DNA of 64,000 nt from NCBI GenBank assembly GCA_934119935.1, contig CAKOSX010000001.1, positions 62,001-126,000 of the forward strand, in the 5' to 3' direction. This document shows, piece by piece, positions 1 to 7,492 of the stretch (positions within the stretch are counted from its first letter, which is position 1; every line of letters begins with the position of its first letter). The position numbers and the translations under genes were made by a program. The notes beneath the pieces are model-generated. The model saw only the letters and a program-made list of their open reading frames with translations. It made no database searches and was not told the origin of the DNA. The DNA comes from an uncultured Clostridia bacterium (GTDB lineage: Bacteria; Bacillota; Clostridia; TANB77; CAG-508).

Positions 1-180
1 GGGGCTACATTTCAAAATTGTACAAGTTTAACGGGAACAATAACAATAAATGCAACTTTAAATTATAAAGATGGATGCTTTAAAGGCACAGTAAAACCAA
101 TTGTCCTTAAAGGTACTTCACCAAACTTAGCCGAACTTGCAGCAACTGCTGAAAACGGTAATGTCACAGTAGAACAATAG
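1..180 (+). CDS. C-terminal end of a BspA/DUF285-like repeat surface protein (5' partial)
   Basis: The reading frame is open from the first base and ends in TAG at 178-180, so the gene begins outside the window. The 59 visible residues contain one repeat remnant (ATFQNCTSLTG) and a closing segment (IVLKGTSPNLAELAATAENG) that matches the end of the protein at 5998-7302 (TLKGTSPYLERIAADHRN). It is therefore a paralogue of that pilin-like repeat protein, probably with the same anchored N-terminus. It is presumably a cell-surface protein; no catalytic motif is visible. The family assignment is inferred from this similarity. Confidence 0.75.
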   Translation, partial: GATFQNCTSLTGTITINATLNYKDGCFKGTVKPIVLKGTSPNLAELAATAENGNVTVEQ

Positions 181-196
181 CTAGCGGGGAAAGAAT

Positions 197-1717
197 ATGA
201 AACATAAAAATATACTAATAATATCTATACTAGCAGTATTAGTCCTAGGAATAATCGTATTAGCGATAGTGCCAAAAAGAGTAAAAGAATTCAGCAGTGT
301 AAAAATAGTTGATTGTTATGGAGAAACAATTGCTGATTATACGCAAAACAAAATGCCCTTCACAGTAGAAAAGCAGAATGAAAATCAAGTTATAAAAGTA
401 AATGGAAAAAAGTGTGAAGATGGAGAACGTTTTTATCAAGTTGGAGAATACCAAGTTGAGGTATACGAGGGTGTAAAGAAAGAGAAGGCTACAGTAGAGA
501 TAAAAGATATAAAAAAATTAGCCGATAGCGAATACAAGATATATATAAGTTCTCAGACTTTGCCTACTTTTATGGCTATGCTAGATATATCAAAAAATTA
601 CAATGTAAAGGGATTTTTCTGGACACAAAAGAGCTCATCAATTGATATTGATGGAATAAAGAACAGAAATAGCAACCTGAGAATATCTGAAAATGTTGGA
701 AACGCTGAAGAATCAAATTTTAAATTTAAATTAATTCCAGAAATAAAATCATATATAAAAGAAGTTTTGCAAAAGGATGAGAATGCATTTTTCAATTTAT
801 ATGTAGATGACTACAGATTTTATTTAGACATGGAGTTGTTCGGAAAAATTGGAATTAGTGATAATAGATACAATTATTATTACTATTCAGATGGTACTGC
901 AAGCTATGTAAAAGACTATACTTCGAAGGCAGGATTTATTCATAGAGAGTTCAAAATGAGAGAAATAAACGGCTATGATGATTTTGTAAAAGAAAAGCAA
1001 GAATATAATGAAATAATAGAAGAAATTAGAAGCAATAAGTTGGAATACAATGATGTTCCTGGAAGTTTCTATGCTGATAAAAATGATTACAAGTATGATT
1101 ATATGTTGATTGCATTGCTTCGTGATAATGTTCATTATTTATTACAATTCCCTCAAATGATAGATTTCAAAGACGAGAGAGTTAACGATGAAATGAAGAA
1201 TGCAAATTTTGTAAAAATTGATCTAAAAAAACAATTTGCAGATTTATCTGATGAACAAAAAAGTACTTTTTTAAGCAATATATTCTTAAATAAGACAGAG
1301 TTCGACGAAAAATATTTTATAGATGAAAATGGAAAATATTTAATAATAACAGGTGCAAATCCATTCTATGGTGATTTAGATAAAAATCAATTTGAAACTA
1401 TAATGAAACAAGTAAAGGAAGATTATGGAGAAGAGTATACATTATTATATAAACCACATCCATCAGCATTACCAAATGATGAACAACAAAAGTTTTTAGA
1501 TAGCTTGAACATAAAAGTATTGCCTGGCAGAATGCCTATGGAAGCAATAATGTTTATTTATCCAAACATTAAGCTTGGCGGTTTTGCAAGCTCATTATAT
1601 ATGAGTGCAGAAGAAGGGCAGACAGAGTTCTTCTTTGCTCAGGATTCGACCAAATTAGTTGATCCATTGAATACTTTGTATTCGGATTTGTTTAGCAACG
1701 CAAAATTTTATAATTAA
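197..1717 (+). CDS. Membrane-anchored GT80-family sialyltransferase-like protein
   Basis: A 506-residue protein with a hydrophobic segment at residues 5-26 and no lipobox, so it is probably anchored with its catalytic part outside. Residues about 35-105 look like a small Ig-like beta domain, which several marine GT80 enzymes also carry in front of the catalytic region. The catalytic part then follows the order of Pasteurella/Photobacterium GT80 sialyltransferases: an opening strand (YISSQTLPTFMAMLD, like LYLDPASLPALNQLMD), a D-G motif (YYYSDGTASYV, D232-G233), a K-P-H-P motif (H421-P422) where GT80 has KGHP, and GGFASSLY (S465-S466) where GT80 has GGVASSLYF. By family knowledge it would move sialic acid from CMP-Neu5Ac to a galactoside. 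The usual catalytic Asp of the DDG motif is replaced by Ser here, so activity is uncertain. The SD is GGGGA ahead of ATG 197. No CMP-sialate synthetase gene lies nearby. Fold family likely, substrate unknown. Confidence 0.72.
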   Translation: MKHKNILIISILAVLVLGIIVLAIVPKRVKEFSSVKIVDCYGETIADYTQNKMPFTVEKQNENQVIKVNGKKCEDGERFYQVGEYQVEVYEGVKKEKATVEIKDIKKLADSEYKIYISSQTLPTFMAMLDISKNYNVKGFFWTQKSSSIDIDGIKNRNSNLRISENVGNAEESNFKFKLIPEIKSYIKEVLQKDENAFFNLYVDDYRFYLDMELFGKIGISDNRYNYYYYSDGTASYVKDYTSKAGFIHREFKMREINGYDDFVKEKQEYNEIIEEIRSNKLEYNDVPGSFYADKNDYKYDYMLIALLRDNVHYLLQFPQMIDFKDERVNDEMKNANFVKIDLKKQFADLSDEQKSTFLSNIFLNKTEFDEKYFIDENGKYLIITGANPFYGDLDKNQFETIMKQVKEDYGEEYTLLYKPHPSALPNDEQQKFLDSLNIKVLPGRMPMEAIMFIYPNIKLGGFASSLYMSAEEGQTEFFFAQDSTKLVDPLNTLYSDLFSNAKFYN

Positions 1718-1799
1718 AAATTTGAGATTACCTCTTTAAATCTATTATAAAAGATGATATAATATTTATACGATTATGAGATTTAAAGAAAGGAAAAGC

Positions 1800-2555
1800 A
1801 TGAATCAGATTTTAGTTACTGAAAAACTATATATAACACCAGAAATAAAACGCAAAAAAAGAATGTATAAAATAAGATTTTTTATGTCTGTTTTCCTTAT
1901 TTGCGTTTTATTTTCGTACTATATTTATGCCGAAAATGATAGGAACAAAAGTGAAGAAGTTGCACATGAGATTTTAGGACAATTGGAAAATGTAACAAAT
2001 AGCGAGAGTGACAGTACGACAAAAAACATTGTAAATGATGTTTTAATAATAGCACTTGACGAACAAGAGTCGAATGATGCAGACGAAGAGGTTCAAAATG
2101 AAGAAGCAAATAATAATGCACAAGAAGAACCAGAAGCGACATACACCACAAAAGATGGTGAATCGTACACTACAGAATCAATTTTAACAATACCCGGCAT
2201 CGGAATTAGCTATCCAGTTCTTTCAGAAACATCGGAAGAATTATTGAAAATTTCACTAAATAAATATTGGGGACATGGTCCAAATCAAGTAGGAAATTAC
2301 TGTATAGTAGGACACAATTATGCAAACGGAAAACTATTTGGAAAGCTAAACCAAATGGAAATAGGAGATATAGCAACCCTAAAAGATGTAAAAACAGGCA
2401 AAACAGTTACATATGAGGCATACAATAAATACATTGTAGACCCAACAGACGTAAGTTGCACCAGTCAGCTTACAAATGGCAAAAGAGAAATGACATTAAT
2501 TACATGTAAAAATTATGGAACACAAAGACTAATAATAAAATGTAGAGAAGTGTAA
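1800..2555 (+). CDS. Sortase, class D/E-like
   Basis: ATG 1800 is chosen because AAAGGAAAAGC lies directly before it; an in-frame ATG at 1776 lacks a ribosome binding site. The protein has a basic cytoplasmic start, one membrane segment (about residues 26-44), an acidic Glu/Asn-rich linker to about residue 118, and a sortase domain. The catalytic set is visible: His172 in IVGHNYA, Cys236 in TLITCKNYG and Arg243 in QRLIIK. Sortases cleave LPxTG-like signals and attach proteins to the wall or polymerise pilins. No LPxTG protein is recognisable in the window, and the giant protein at 33229 has no such C-terminus, so its substrates lie elsewhere. The TLITC form and short domain suit class D or E; I cannot separate these. 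Confidence 0.88.
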   Translation: MNQILVTEKLYITPEIKRKKRMYKIRFFMSVFLICVLFSYYIYAENDRNKSEEVAHEILGQLENVTNSESDSTTKNIVNDVLIIALDEQESNDADEEVQNEEANNNAQEEPEATYTTKDGESYTTESILTIPGIGISYPVLSETSEELLKISLNKYWGHGPNQVGNYCIVGHNYANGKLFGKLNQMEIGDIATLKDVKTGKTVTYEAYNKYIVDPTDVSCTSQLTNGKREMTLITCKNYGTQRLIIKCREV

Positions 2556-2624
2556 GCGAAAATATTGACTTTTATATTTTAATTAAATATAATGTAAGAA
2601 GAATTAACGAAGGAGGAAGTAAAC

Positions 2625-2882
2625 ATGGCTAAGAAAAATGAAGAAGTAAAGACAATAGTATGGGTATTTTGGATTATGCTAGCAATAATTGGTGTTTGCA
2701 TGCTATTTGCTGGAATACAAAGTAGCATCATGGGCGATAGCTTAGTAACATCAATAATGTTAATAATAGTCGGAACAATCTTGCTATTCATCGGATTAAT
2801 AATGGTAATTGGTAAAGCTAACATAATTGCTAATGATTTAGAATTACCAACAAAATCAACCAAAAAAGAAGAAAAGAAATAA
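2625..2882 (+). CDS. Small two-helix membrane protein
   Basis: An 85-residue protein with a strong SD (GGAGG, 8 nt before ATG). Two hydrophobic segments (about residues 9-32 and 39-64) separated by a short polar loop form a hairpin, and the C-terminus is Lys/Glu-rich and probably cytoplasmic. It is followed by a clear terminator, so it ends the transcription unit with the sortase or stands alone. I do not recognise a family and assign no function. Confidence 0.75.
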   Translation: MAKKNEEVKTIVWVFWIMLAIIGVCMLFAGIQSSIMGDSLVTSIMLIIVGTILLFIGLIMVIGKANIIANDLELPTKSTKKEEKK

Positions 2883-2890
2883 TCAAATAT

Positions 2891-2923
2891 AATAATCGTT
2901 GTAAAAGCAACGGTTATTTTTTT
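2891..2923 (+). terminator. Rho-independent terminator after the small membrane protein
   Basis: The stem AATAATCGTTG / CAACGGTTATT (one G-T pair) with a TAAAAG loop is followed by a run of seven T. Confidence 0.85.
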
Positions 2924-2954
2924 ACCCAAAAATAAAAACGAATAATCTATGTGT

Positions 2955-3188
2955 TTAAGCAAGTTTATTCGTTTTTATATTATCATTTTTATTATTAGAA
3001 AGTCCAACCAAGTAATCGATAGAAACATTATAATATTTAGCAAGCGTAATCAAGTGAGAGATAGTAATAGTTCTTTTTCCATTTTCATATTCAGAATAAT
3101 ATTGTTGTGAAATTCCAAGCAAATTTGCGATATCTTTTTGTAATAAATCGTTATCCTCTCGTAAGTCTTTAATTCTTTTAAACTGCAC
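2955..3188 (-). CDS. XRE-family (Cro/CI-type) transcriptional regulator
   Basis: A 77-residue single-domain helix-turn-helix protein. Residues 1-62 match the XRE fold: the start KRIKDLREDNDLLQKDIANL, recognition-helix region GISQQYYSEYENGKRTI, and the closing helix LAKYYNVSIDYLVGLS. The SD on the minus strand is GAAAGGA. The gene is divergent from the pilin-like array at 3.4 kb. Two near-identical 20-bp palindromes, one in its own promoter region (3258-3277) and one in the array promoter (3366-3385), suggest that it represses itself and the array; that is inference. No extra sensing domain is present. Confidence 0.88.
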   Translation of the reverse strand: MQFKRIKDLREDNDLLQKDIANLLGISQQYYSEYENGKRTITISHLITLAKYYNVSIDYLVGLSNNKNDNIKTNKLA

Positions 3189-3257
3189 GGTTAATGCGTC
3201 CTTTCAAAATAAATTCTTATCCCATATTTTAACAGAAAGAATTATGAAAAAACTATT

Positions 3258-3277
3258 ATACATAATATAATATGTAT
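3258..3277. promoter_or_regulatory. Palindromic operator candidate in the XRE promoter
   Basis: ATACATA-N6-TATGTAT. It overlaps a minus-strand -10 hexamer (TATAAT, plus-strand 3255-3260) about 70 bp upstream of the XRE start codon. The same arms recur at 3366-3385. Confidence 0.6.
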
Positions 3278-3328
3278 ACAAAAAAGAAATGCATATAAAA
3301 AAGAAAAATTGGAAAAATAAATTCAATA

Positions 3329-3345
3329 TTACAATTATATTACAA
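3329..3345 (+). promoter_or_regulatory. Direct repeat TTACAA (11-nt phase) upstream of the pilin-like array
   Basis: TTACAA occurs at 3329 and at 3340, exactly 11 nt apart, with the second copy starting 19 nt before the -35 hexamer. Similar phased repeats lie before 54869 and 60373. Direct repeats of this type are typical binding sites for PhoB/PhoP/OmpR-class response regulators. Confidence 0.5.
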
Positions 3346-3358
3346 ATAAGTAAAATAC

Positions 3359-3388
3359 TTGTACCATACATAATTTATTATGTATAAT
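3359..3388 (+). promoter_or_regulatory. Promoter of the pilin-like array with embedded operator palindrome
   Basis: -35 TTGTAC (3359-3364), an 18-bp spacer and -10 TATAAT (3383-3388). The 20-bp palindrome ATACATAA-TTTA-TTATGTAT (3366-3385) fills the spacer and touches the -10, a classical repressor position. A GAGGAGG follows at 3403-3412, then a short hairpin (ATCAATTT/AAATTGAT). Confidence 0.65.
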
Positions 3389-3451
3389 ACTGGTATAAAA
3401 TAGAGAGGAGGAATATCAATTTACTTTTCTGTAAAATTGATAAAACAGAAG

Positions 3452-4682
3452 ATGATGAAAAAAAGAATGAAGAAAGAGACAAATGGAATAACCCTAATTG
3501 CTCTAGTAGTAACAATAGTTGTTCTATTAATTCTAGCTGGGGTAAGCATAAACATGGTACTAGGACAGAATGGAATTGTTACAAAAGCAAAAGATGCAAG
3601 AGATAAGACAGAACAAGCAAAACAAAATGATTTGGCAAGCATGGATCAATTTGTTAAAGACATGGATGACATACTAAATGACAACGGAACATCCGGAGGA
3701 GAAGATACACCAACAGAAACAAAAACACTTGTAGAAGCATTTAATGCAGGAGAACTAAAAATAGGTGATTACGTAGAGTACAAACCAACTGCCGGACAAA
3801 CATACACGAGTGCAACGAACGAAAATGGTTGGGCAGACCAGACATACACAGTAGACACGACTACAACCTGGAGAGTACTTGGACTAAGTGATGACGGAAG
3901 TCAAGTGTTATTAACATCAGGAAGCCCAATAAAAAAGAATATGGATACAAGCTCAACAAATGACTGGGACAAGAATCCATACCTATATATGAAAGGTGCT
4001 TATGCATATGTAAACTGTGAAACAATGCTAAAAAATATTTGTGCAATTTATAGCACAGATTTAGGAACAGCAAGAAGCATGACAATAGAAGATATAAATA
4101 AAGCATGTGGAGTAAAGGTAGAAAACAATACAGTATATCTAGCATCAGATACAAGTAAAACAAATATAGATCAAGCAGAATTATTAGGACAAACATATAC
4201 TTACACAGCATCTGATTATACACCAGAAAGTTATATAGATGGAAAGAAAAATGCAACAGCAGGCGAAACTGTAACAGATACAGGATATTATTATGATATA
4301 ACATCAATGACTGGAACTAAAATAGGAAATACAACGTTAGGAAGCCTATTATTTGATAAAACAACAAGTGATGGCAACTATGCAAAAGCATACTGGCTGG
4401 CTTCTCCTGGAGTGCTTGTGGGCTCTTCCGATGCTGCCTTCGGGCCTGGTAGTGTAGTCAGTCGGTGGTGCTGGTATCGGCGACGACTTTTTCGGCTTGA
4501 ATGCCCACTGGGGTACGCTTAGGTACGCTGTTCGTCCCGTAGTTTCTCTGAAATCTGATGTCACGACAGCACAAGTAAAGAAATTGGCAAATCAAACAGA
4601 AGACGATTGGAGTGGCTATACAGCACAATGGAGTATGAATGGTAGTGCAAGCAATGGTGAAGCTGGAAATCACGGAAATTAA
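3452..4682 (+). pseudogene. Pilin-like variable surface protein, frameshifted in its variable region
   Basis: First of three tandem genes with the same N-terminus: a short basic leader, then a type IV pilin-like methylation/anchor segment (GITLIALVVTIVVLLILAG) and an amphipathic helix. The middle and C-terminal parts are nearly identical to the intact 408-residue paralogue at 4727-5953 and resemble the DUF6273/C-type-lectin-like domains used as DGR targets. A 4-nt excess (a GGTG duplication near 4463) shifts the frame, so the protein ends early at 4522. The lost tail (RYAVRPVVSLKSDVTTAQVK to the end) continues in another frame to 4682. The exact start is unclear: ATG 3452 or 3455 has only a weak SD, and TTG 3437 is also possible. 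The frameshift could be real decay, a mutagenic-retrohoming error or an assembly error. Confidence 0.75.
4394..4565 (+). other. DGR-type variable region 1 (in the frameshifted gene)
   Basis: A GC-rich, adenine-poor island in an AT-rich gene. It differs from the matching segment at 5663-5830 mainly at codons that an AAC/AAT-rich template would supply (for example GGC/TAC, GCC/AAC, GAT/AAT, CAC/AAC, GGT/TAT, TAC/CTC). The changes are mostly non-synonymous, while the flanks are nearly identical. It contains a 4-nt excess relative to the other copy. Confidence 0.6.
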
Positions 4683-4726
4683 AACATATTAATATAACAG
4701 AATATAAATAAGAAAGAAGAGCTTTT

Positions 4727-5953
4727 ATGAAAAAAATAATTAATAAAAACCAAGGAATAACATTAATTGCATTAGTAGTAACAATAGTTGTCTTATTAAT
4801 ACTAGCTGGCGTAAGCATAAACATGGTGCTAGGACAGAATGGAATTGTTACAAAAGCAAAAGATGCAAGAGACAAAACAGAACAAGCAAAGCAGAATGAC
4901 TTAGCAAGCATGGATCAAGTTGTTAAAGACATGGATGACATAATAAATGACAGCGGAACATCTGGAGGAGACGATACACCAACAGAAACCAAAACACTTG
5001 TAGAAGCATTCAATGCAGGAGAACTAAAAATAGGAGATTACGTAGAGTACAAACCAACTGCCAGACAAACATACACGAGTGCAACGAACGAAAATGGCTG
5101 GGCAGACCAGACATACACAGTAGATACAACTACAACATGGAGAGTGCTTGGACTAAGTGATGATGGAAGCCAAGTATTATTAACATCAGGAAGCCCAATA
5201 AAGAAGAATATGGATACAAGCTCAACAAACGACTGGGACAAGGATCCATACCTATATATGAAAGGTGCTTATGCATATGTAAATTGTGAAAAAATGTTAA
5301 ATGACATTTGTGCAATTTATAGCACAGATTTAGGAACAGCAAGAAGCATGACAATAGAAGATATAAATAAAGCATGTGGAGTAAAGGTAGAAAACAATAC
5401 TGTATATTTAGAATCAGATACAAGTAAAACAAATATAGACGGATGGAAAGTATTAGGACAAACATATACTTACACAGCATCTGATTATACACCAGCAAGT
5501 TATATAGATGGAAAGAAAAATGCAACAGCAGGCGAAACTGTAACAGCTACAGGATATTGTTATGATAAAATATCAATGACTGGAACTAAAATAGGAAATA
5601 CAACGTTAGGAAGCCTATTATTTGATAAAACAACAAGTGATGGCAACTATGCAAAAGCATACTGGCTGGCTTCTCCTGGAGTGTTTGTGTACTCTTCCAA
5701 TGCTAACTTCGGGCCTGGCAGTGTGGACGATCGTGCTGGTACCGGCTTCGACGGTTTCTACTCGGTTGGCAACTGGTATGCGCATAGGCTCGCTGTTCGT
5801 CCCGTAATTTATCTAAAATCTGATGTCACAACAGCACAAGTAAAGAAATTGGCAAATCAAGGTATAACAGAAGATGCTTGGAGTGGCTATTCTGCACAAT
5901 GGAGTGCAAATGGTAGTGCAAGCAACGGTGAAGCTGGAAATCACGGAAATTAA
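4727..5953 (+). CDS. Pilin-like anchored surface protein with a DGR-type variable lectin-like domain
   Basis: A 408-residue protein, the intact copy. Residues 1-9 are a basic leader, and GITLIALVVTIVVLLILAG (10-28) is a prepilin-like cleavage and membrane segment with the typical Gly-Ile start. A helical region runs to about 65, followed by a Thr/Gly linker. Residues about 85-385 form the ectodomain, with the motif YWLASPGVFV...FGPGSV...HRLAVRPVIYLKSD near the end. That variable stretch resembles the C-type-lectin-like (FGE/DUF6273-like) ligand-binding surface of DGR target proteins. The SD is AGAAAGAAGAG before ATG. The 44-nt spacers before this gene and before the next are almost identical, showing tandem duplication. 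Likely role: surface display of a diversified binding domain. The receptor is unknown. Confidence 0.75.
   Translation: MKKIINKNQGITLIALVVTIVVLLILAGVSINMVLGQNGIVTKAKDARDKTEQAKQNDLASMDQVVKDMDDIINDSGTSGGDDTPTETKTLVEAFNAGELKIGDYVEYKPTARQTYTSATNENGWADQTYTVDTTTTWRVLGLSDDGSQVLLTSGSPIKKNMDTSSTNDWDKDPYLYMKGAYAYVNCEKMLNDICAIYSTDLGTARSMTIEDINKACGVKVENNTVYLESDTSKTNIDGWKVLGQTYTYTASDYTPASYIDGKKNATAGETVTATGYCYDKISMTGTKIGNTTLGSLLFDKTTSDGNYAKAYWLASPGVFVYSSNANFGPGSVDDRAGTGFDGFYSVGNWYAHRLAVRPVIYLKSDVTTAQVKKLANQGITEDAWSGYSAQWSANGSASNGEAGNHGN
5663..5830 (+). other. DGR-type variable region 2
   Basis: Counterpart of 4394-4565 in the intact gene. It keeps several AAC/AAT codons (in SSNANFG and GNW), which are the likely template state at sites mutated in copy 1. 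Both copies end in the shared stretch GCTGTTCGTCCCGTA, followed by a few more positions where copy 2 has A and copy 1 does not (5807, 5811, 5815, 5830). Confidence 0.6.
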
Positions 5954-5997
5954 AACATATTAATATAACAAAATATAAATAAGAAAGAAGAGCTTTT

Positions 5998-7302
5998 ATG
6001 AAAAAAATAATTAATAAAAACCAAGGAATAACCCTAATTGCTCTAGTAGTAACGATAGTTGTCTTATTAATACTAGCAGGCGTAAGCATTAACATGGTGC
6101 TAGGACAGAATGGAATTGTTACAAAAGCAAAAGATGCAAGAAGCAAAACAGAACAAGCAAAACAAAATGATTTGGCAAGCATGGATCAATTTGTTAAAGA
6201 CATTGATGATATTTTAAATGACGGTGAAAGTCCAAGTGTGGATTGGAATGAAATTCTAAAAAAAGCAGATGAGAATCCAAATCAATTTAGAGACAAAGAA
6301 CAACAAAGTACAAATAAAGATATAGGAATAGGAACAGATGGAAAAGCAGTAAACCTGGACAGGTGGAACTATGATACTGATCCTGATAATGGAGTGGCAA
6401 ACTTAAGAGGAACACAAGGAAATGGAGGTGGAAACCCAGGATATGTTGGAAAAATAGAAAATGGAAGAATAATAGGAAAGGTACCTCAATATATAAAAAA
6501 AGATGGAGAAGATGCTTGGTGTGAAGTAACAGATCTTTCAAGTACTTTTTGTTACTGTGAGGGATTAGTTATAGCTCCAGAAATTCCAAGTGATGCTACA
6601 AATATGAGTGGTACATTTGTGAGATGTACAAGCTTAACAACAGCACCAAAAATACCAGATGGAGTGTCAAATATGTCTAGTACATTTTATGGATGTACAA
6701 GCTTAACAATAGCACCAAAGATTCCAGATAGAGTTACAGATATGAGGAGTACATTTGAGGAATGTACAAGCTTAACAACAGCACCAAAGATTCCAGATGG
6801 TATTACAGATATGAGGAGTACATTTCAGGATTGTACAAGCTTAACAACAGCACCGAAAATACCAGATGGAGTGTCAAATATGTCTAGTACATTTTTTGGG
6901 TGTACAAGTCTAACGACAGCACCGAAAATACCGGATGGTGTTACAGATATGGACCGTACTTTTGTAGATTGTAAAGGCTTGACAATAGCACCAGAAATAC
7001 CAGAAGGAGTTAGAAATATGGCACTGACATTTTCTGGATGTGTAAATTTAACCACAGCACCAATAATACCAAGTAAAGTTACTAATATAGCAGGTACATT
7101 TTATATGTGTGAAAAGCTTACAGGAGTAGTAGTAATAAATGCAGAACAACTTACCGCTAATAGTGGAAGTGGGTACTATCTTGATAATAATGGATATACT
7201 GATTGCTTTTTTGGTACAGAATTACCAATTACACTTAAAGGCACATCACCATATCTTGAAAGGATAGCGGCTGACCATAGAAATGTAACAGTTGCTCAAT
7301 AG
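5998..7302 (+). CDS. Pilin-like anchored BspA/DUF285-type repeat protein
   Basis: A 434-residue protein. Its first ~65 residues are the same anchor module as in the two preceding genes, but the ectodomain is different. From about residue 180 to 375 there are roughly eight 24-residue repeats of the form TAPKIPDGVTDMRSTFEECT, resembling the BspA/DUF285 Met-x-x-x-F repeats of bacterial surface proteins. It ends with a segment shared with the partial gene at 1-180. The protein probably mediates adhesion or protein-protein contacts at the cell surface. It has no variable region of the kind seen in its neighbours. A clear terminator follows. Confidence 0.8.
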   Translation: MKKIINKNQGITLIALVVTIVVLLILAGVSINMVLGQNGIVTKAKDARSKTEQAKQNDLASMDQFVKDIDDILNDGESPSVDWNEILKKADENPNQFRDKEQQSTNKDIGIGTDGKAVNLDRWNYDTDPDNGVANLRGTQGNGGGNPGYVGKIENGRIIGKVPQYIKKDGEDAWCEVTDLSSTFCYCEGLVIAPEIPSDATNMSGTFVRCTSLTTAPKIPDGVSNMSSTFYGCTSLTIAPKIPDRVTDMRSTFEECTSLTTAPKIPDGITDMRSTFQDCTSLTTAPKIPDGVSNMSSTFFGCTSLTTAPKIPDGVTDMDRTFVDCKGLTIAPEIPEGVRNMALTFSGCVNLTTAPIIPSKVTNIAGTFYMCEKLTGVVVINAEQLTANSGSGYYLDNNGYTDCFFGTELPITLKGTSPYLERIAADHRNVTVAQ

Positions 7303-7314
7303 AAGAAAAAGATT

Positions 7315-7353
7315 AAACTTATAGAAACATTGTTTTCTATAAGTTTATTTGTA
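7315..7353 (+). terminator. Terminator of the pilin-like array
   Basis: A perfect 13-bp stem, AAACTTATAGAAA / TTTCTATAAGTTT, with a CATTGT loop. The tail (ATTTGTATAAT) is weak in T. Confidence 0.75.
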
Positions 7354-7492
7354 TAATAAAAAGTGAAAAAAATATATGAAAATGCAAAGAGTTATGGTAT
7401 AATAAGTGCTATAAAACGAATGAATAGTTAGAAATGGTTGAAAAACTAATAGAATTAGTAGAAATTTATATAAAAAAGGAGATTAATTTTAT

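Noticed and set aside
3861..4307. Long minus-strand open frame across the pilin-like gene (and the same at 5130-5525)
   Set aside because: It is a shadow of the coding strand: it is Leu/Tyr-rich, has no SD, and its counterpart exists only because the two paralogues are duplicates.
6600..7080. Short regular repeats suggesting a CRISPR array
   Set aside because: The 72-bp period is in frame and encodes 24-residue protein repeats. There are no spacers or cas genes.
7354..7492. T-box or S-box riboswitch before metG
   Set aside because: No T-box sequence, specifier stem or antiterminator is recognisable in this short leader.
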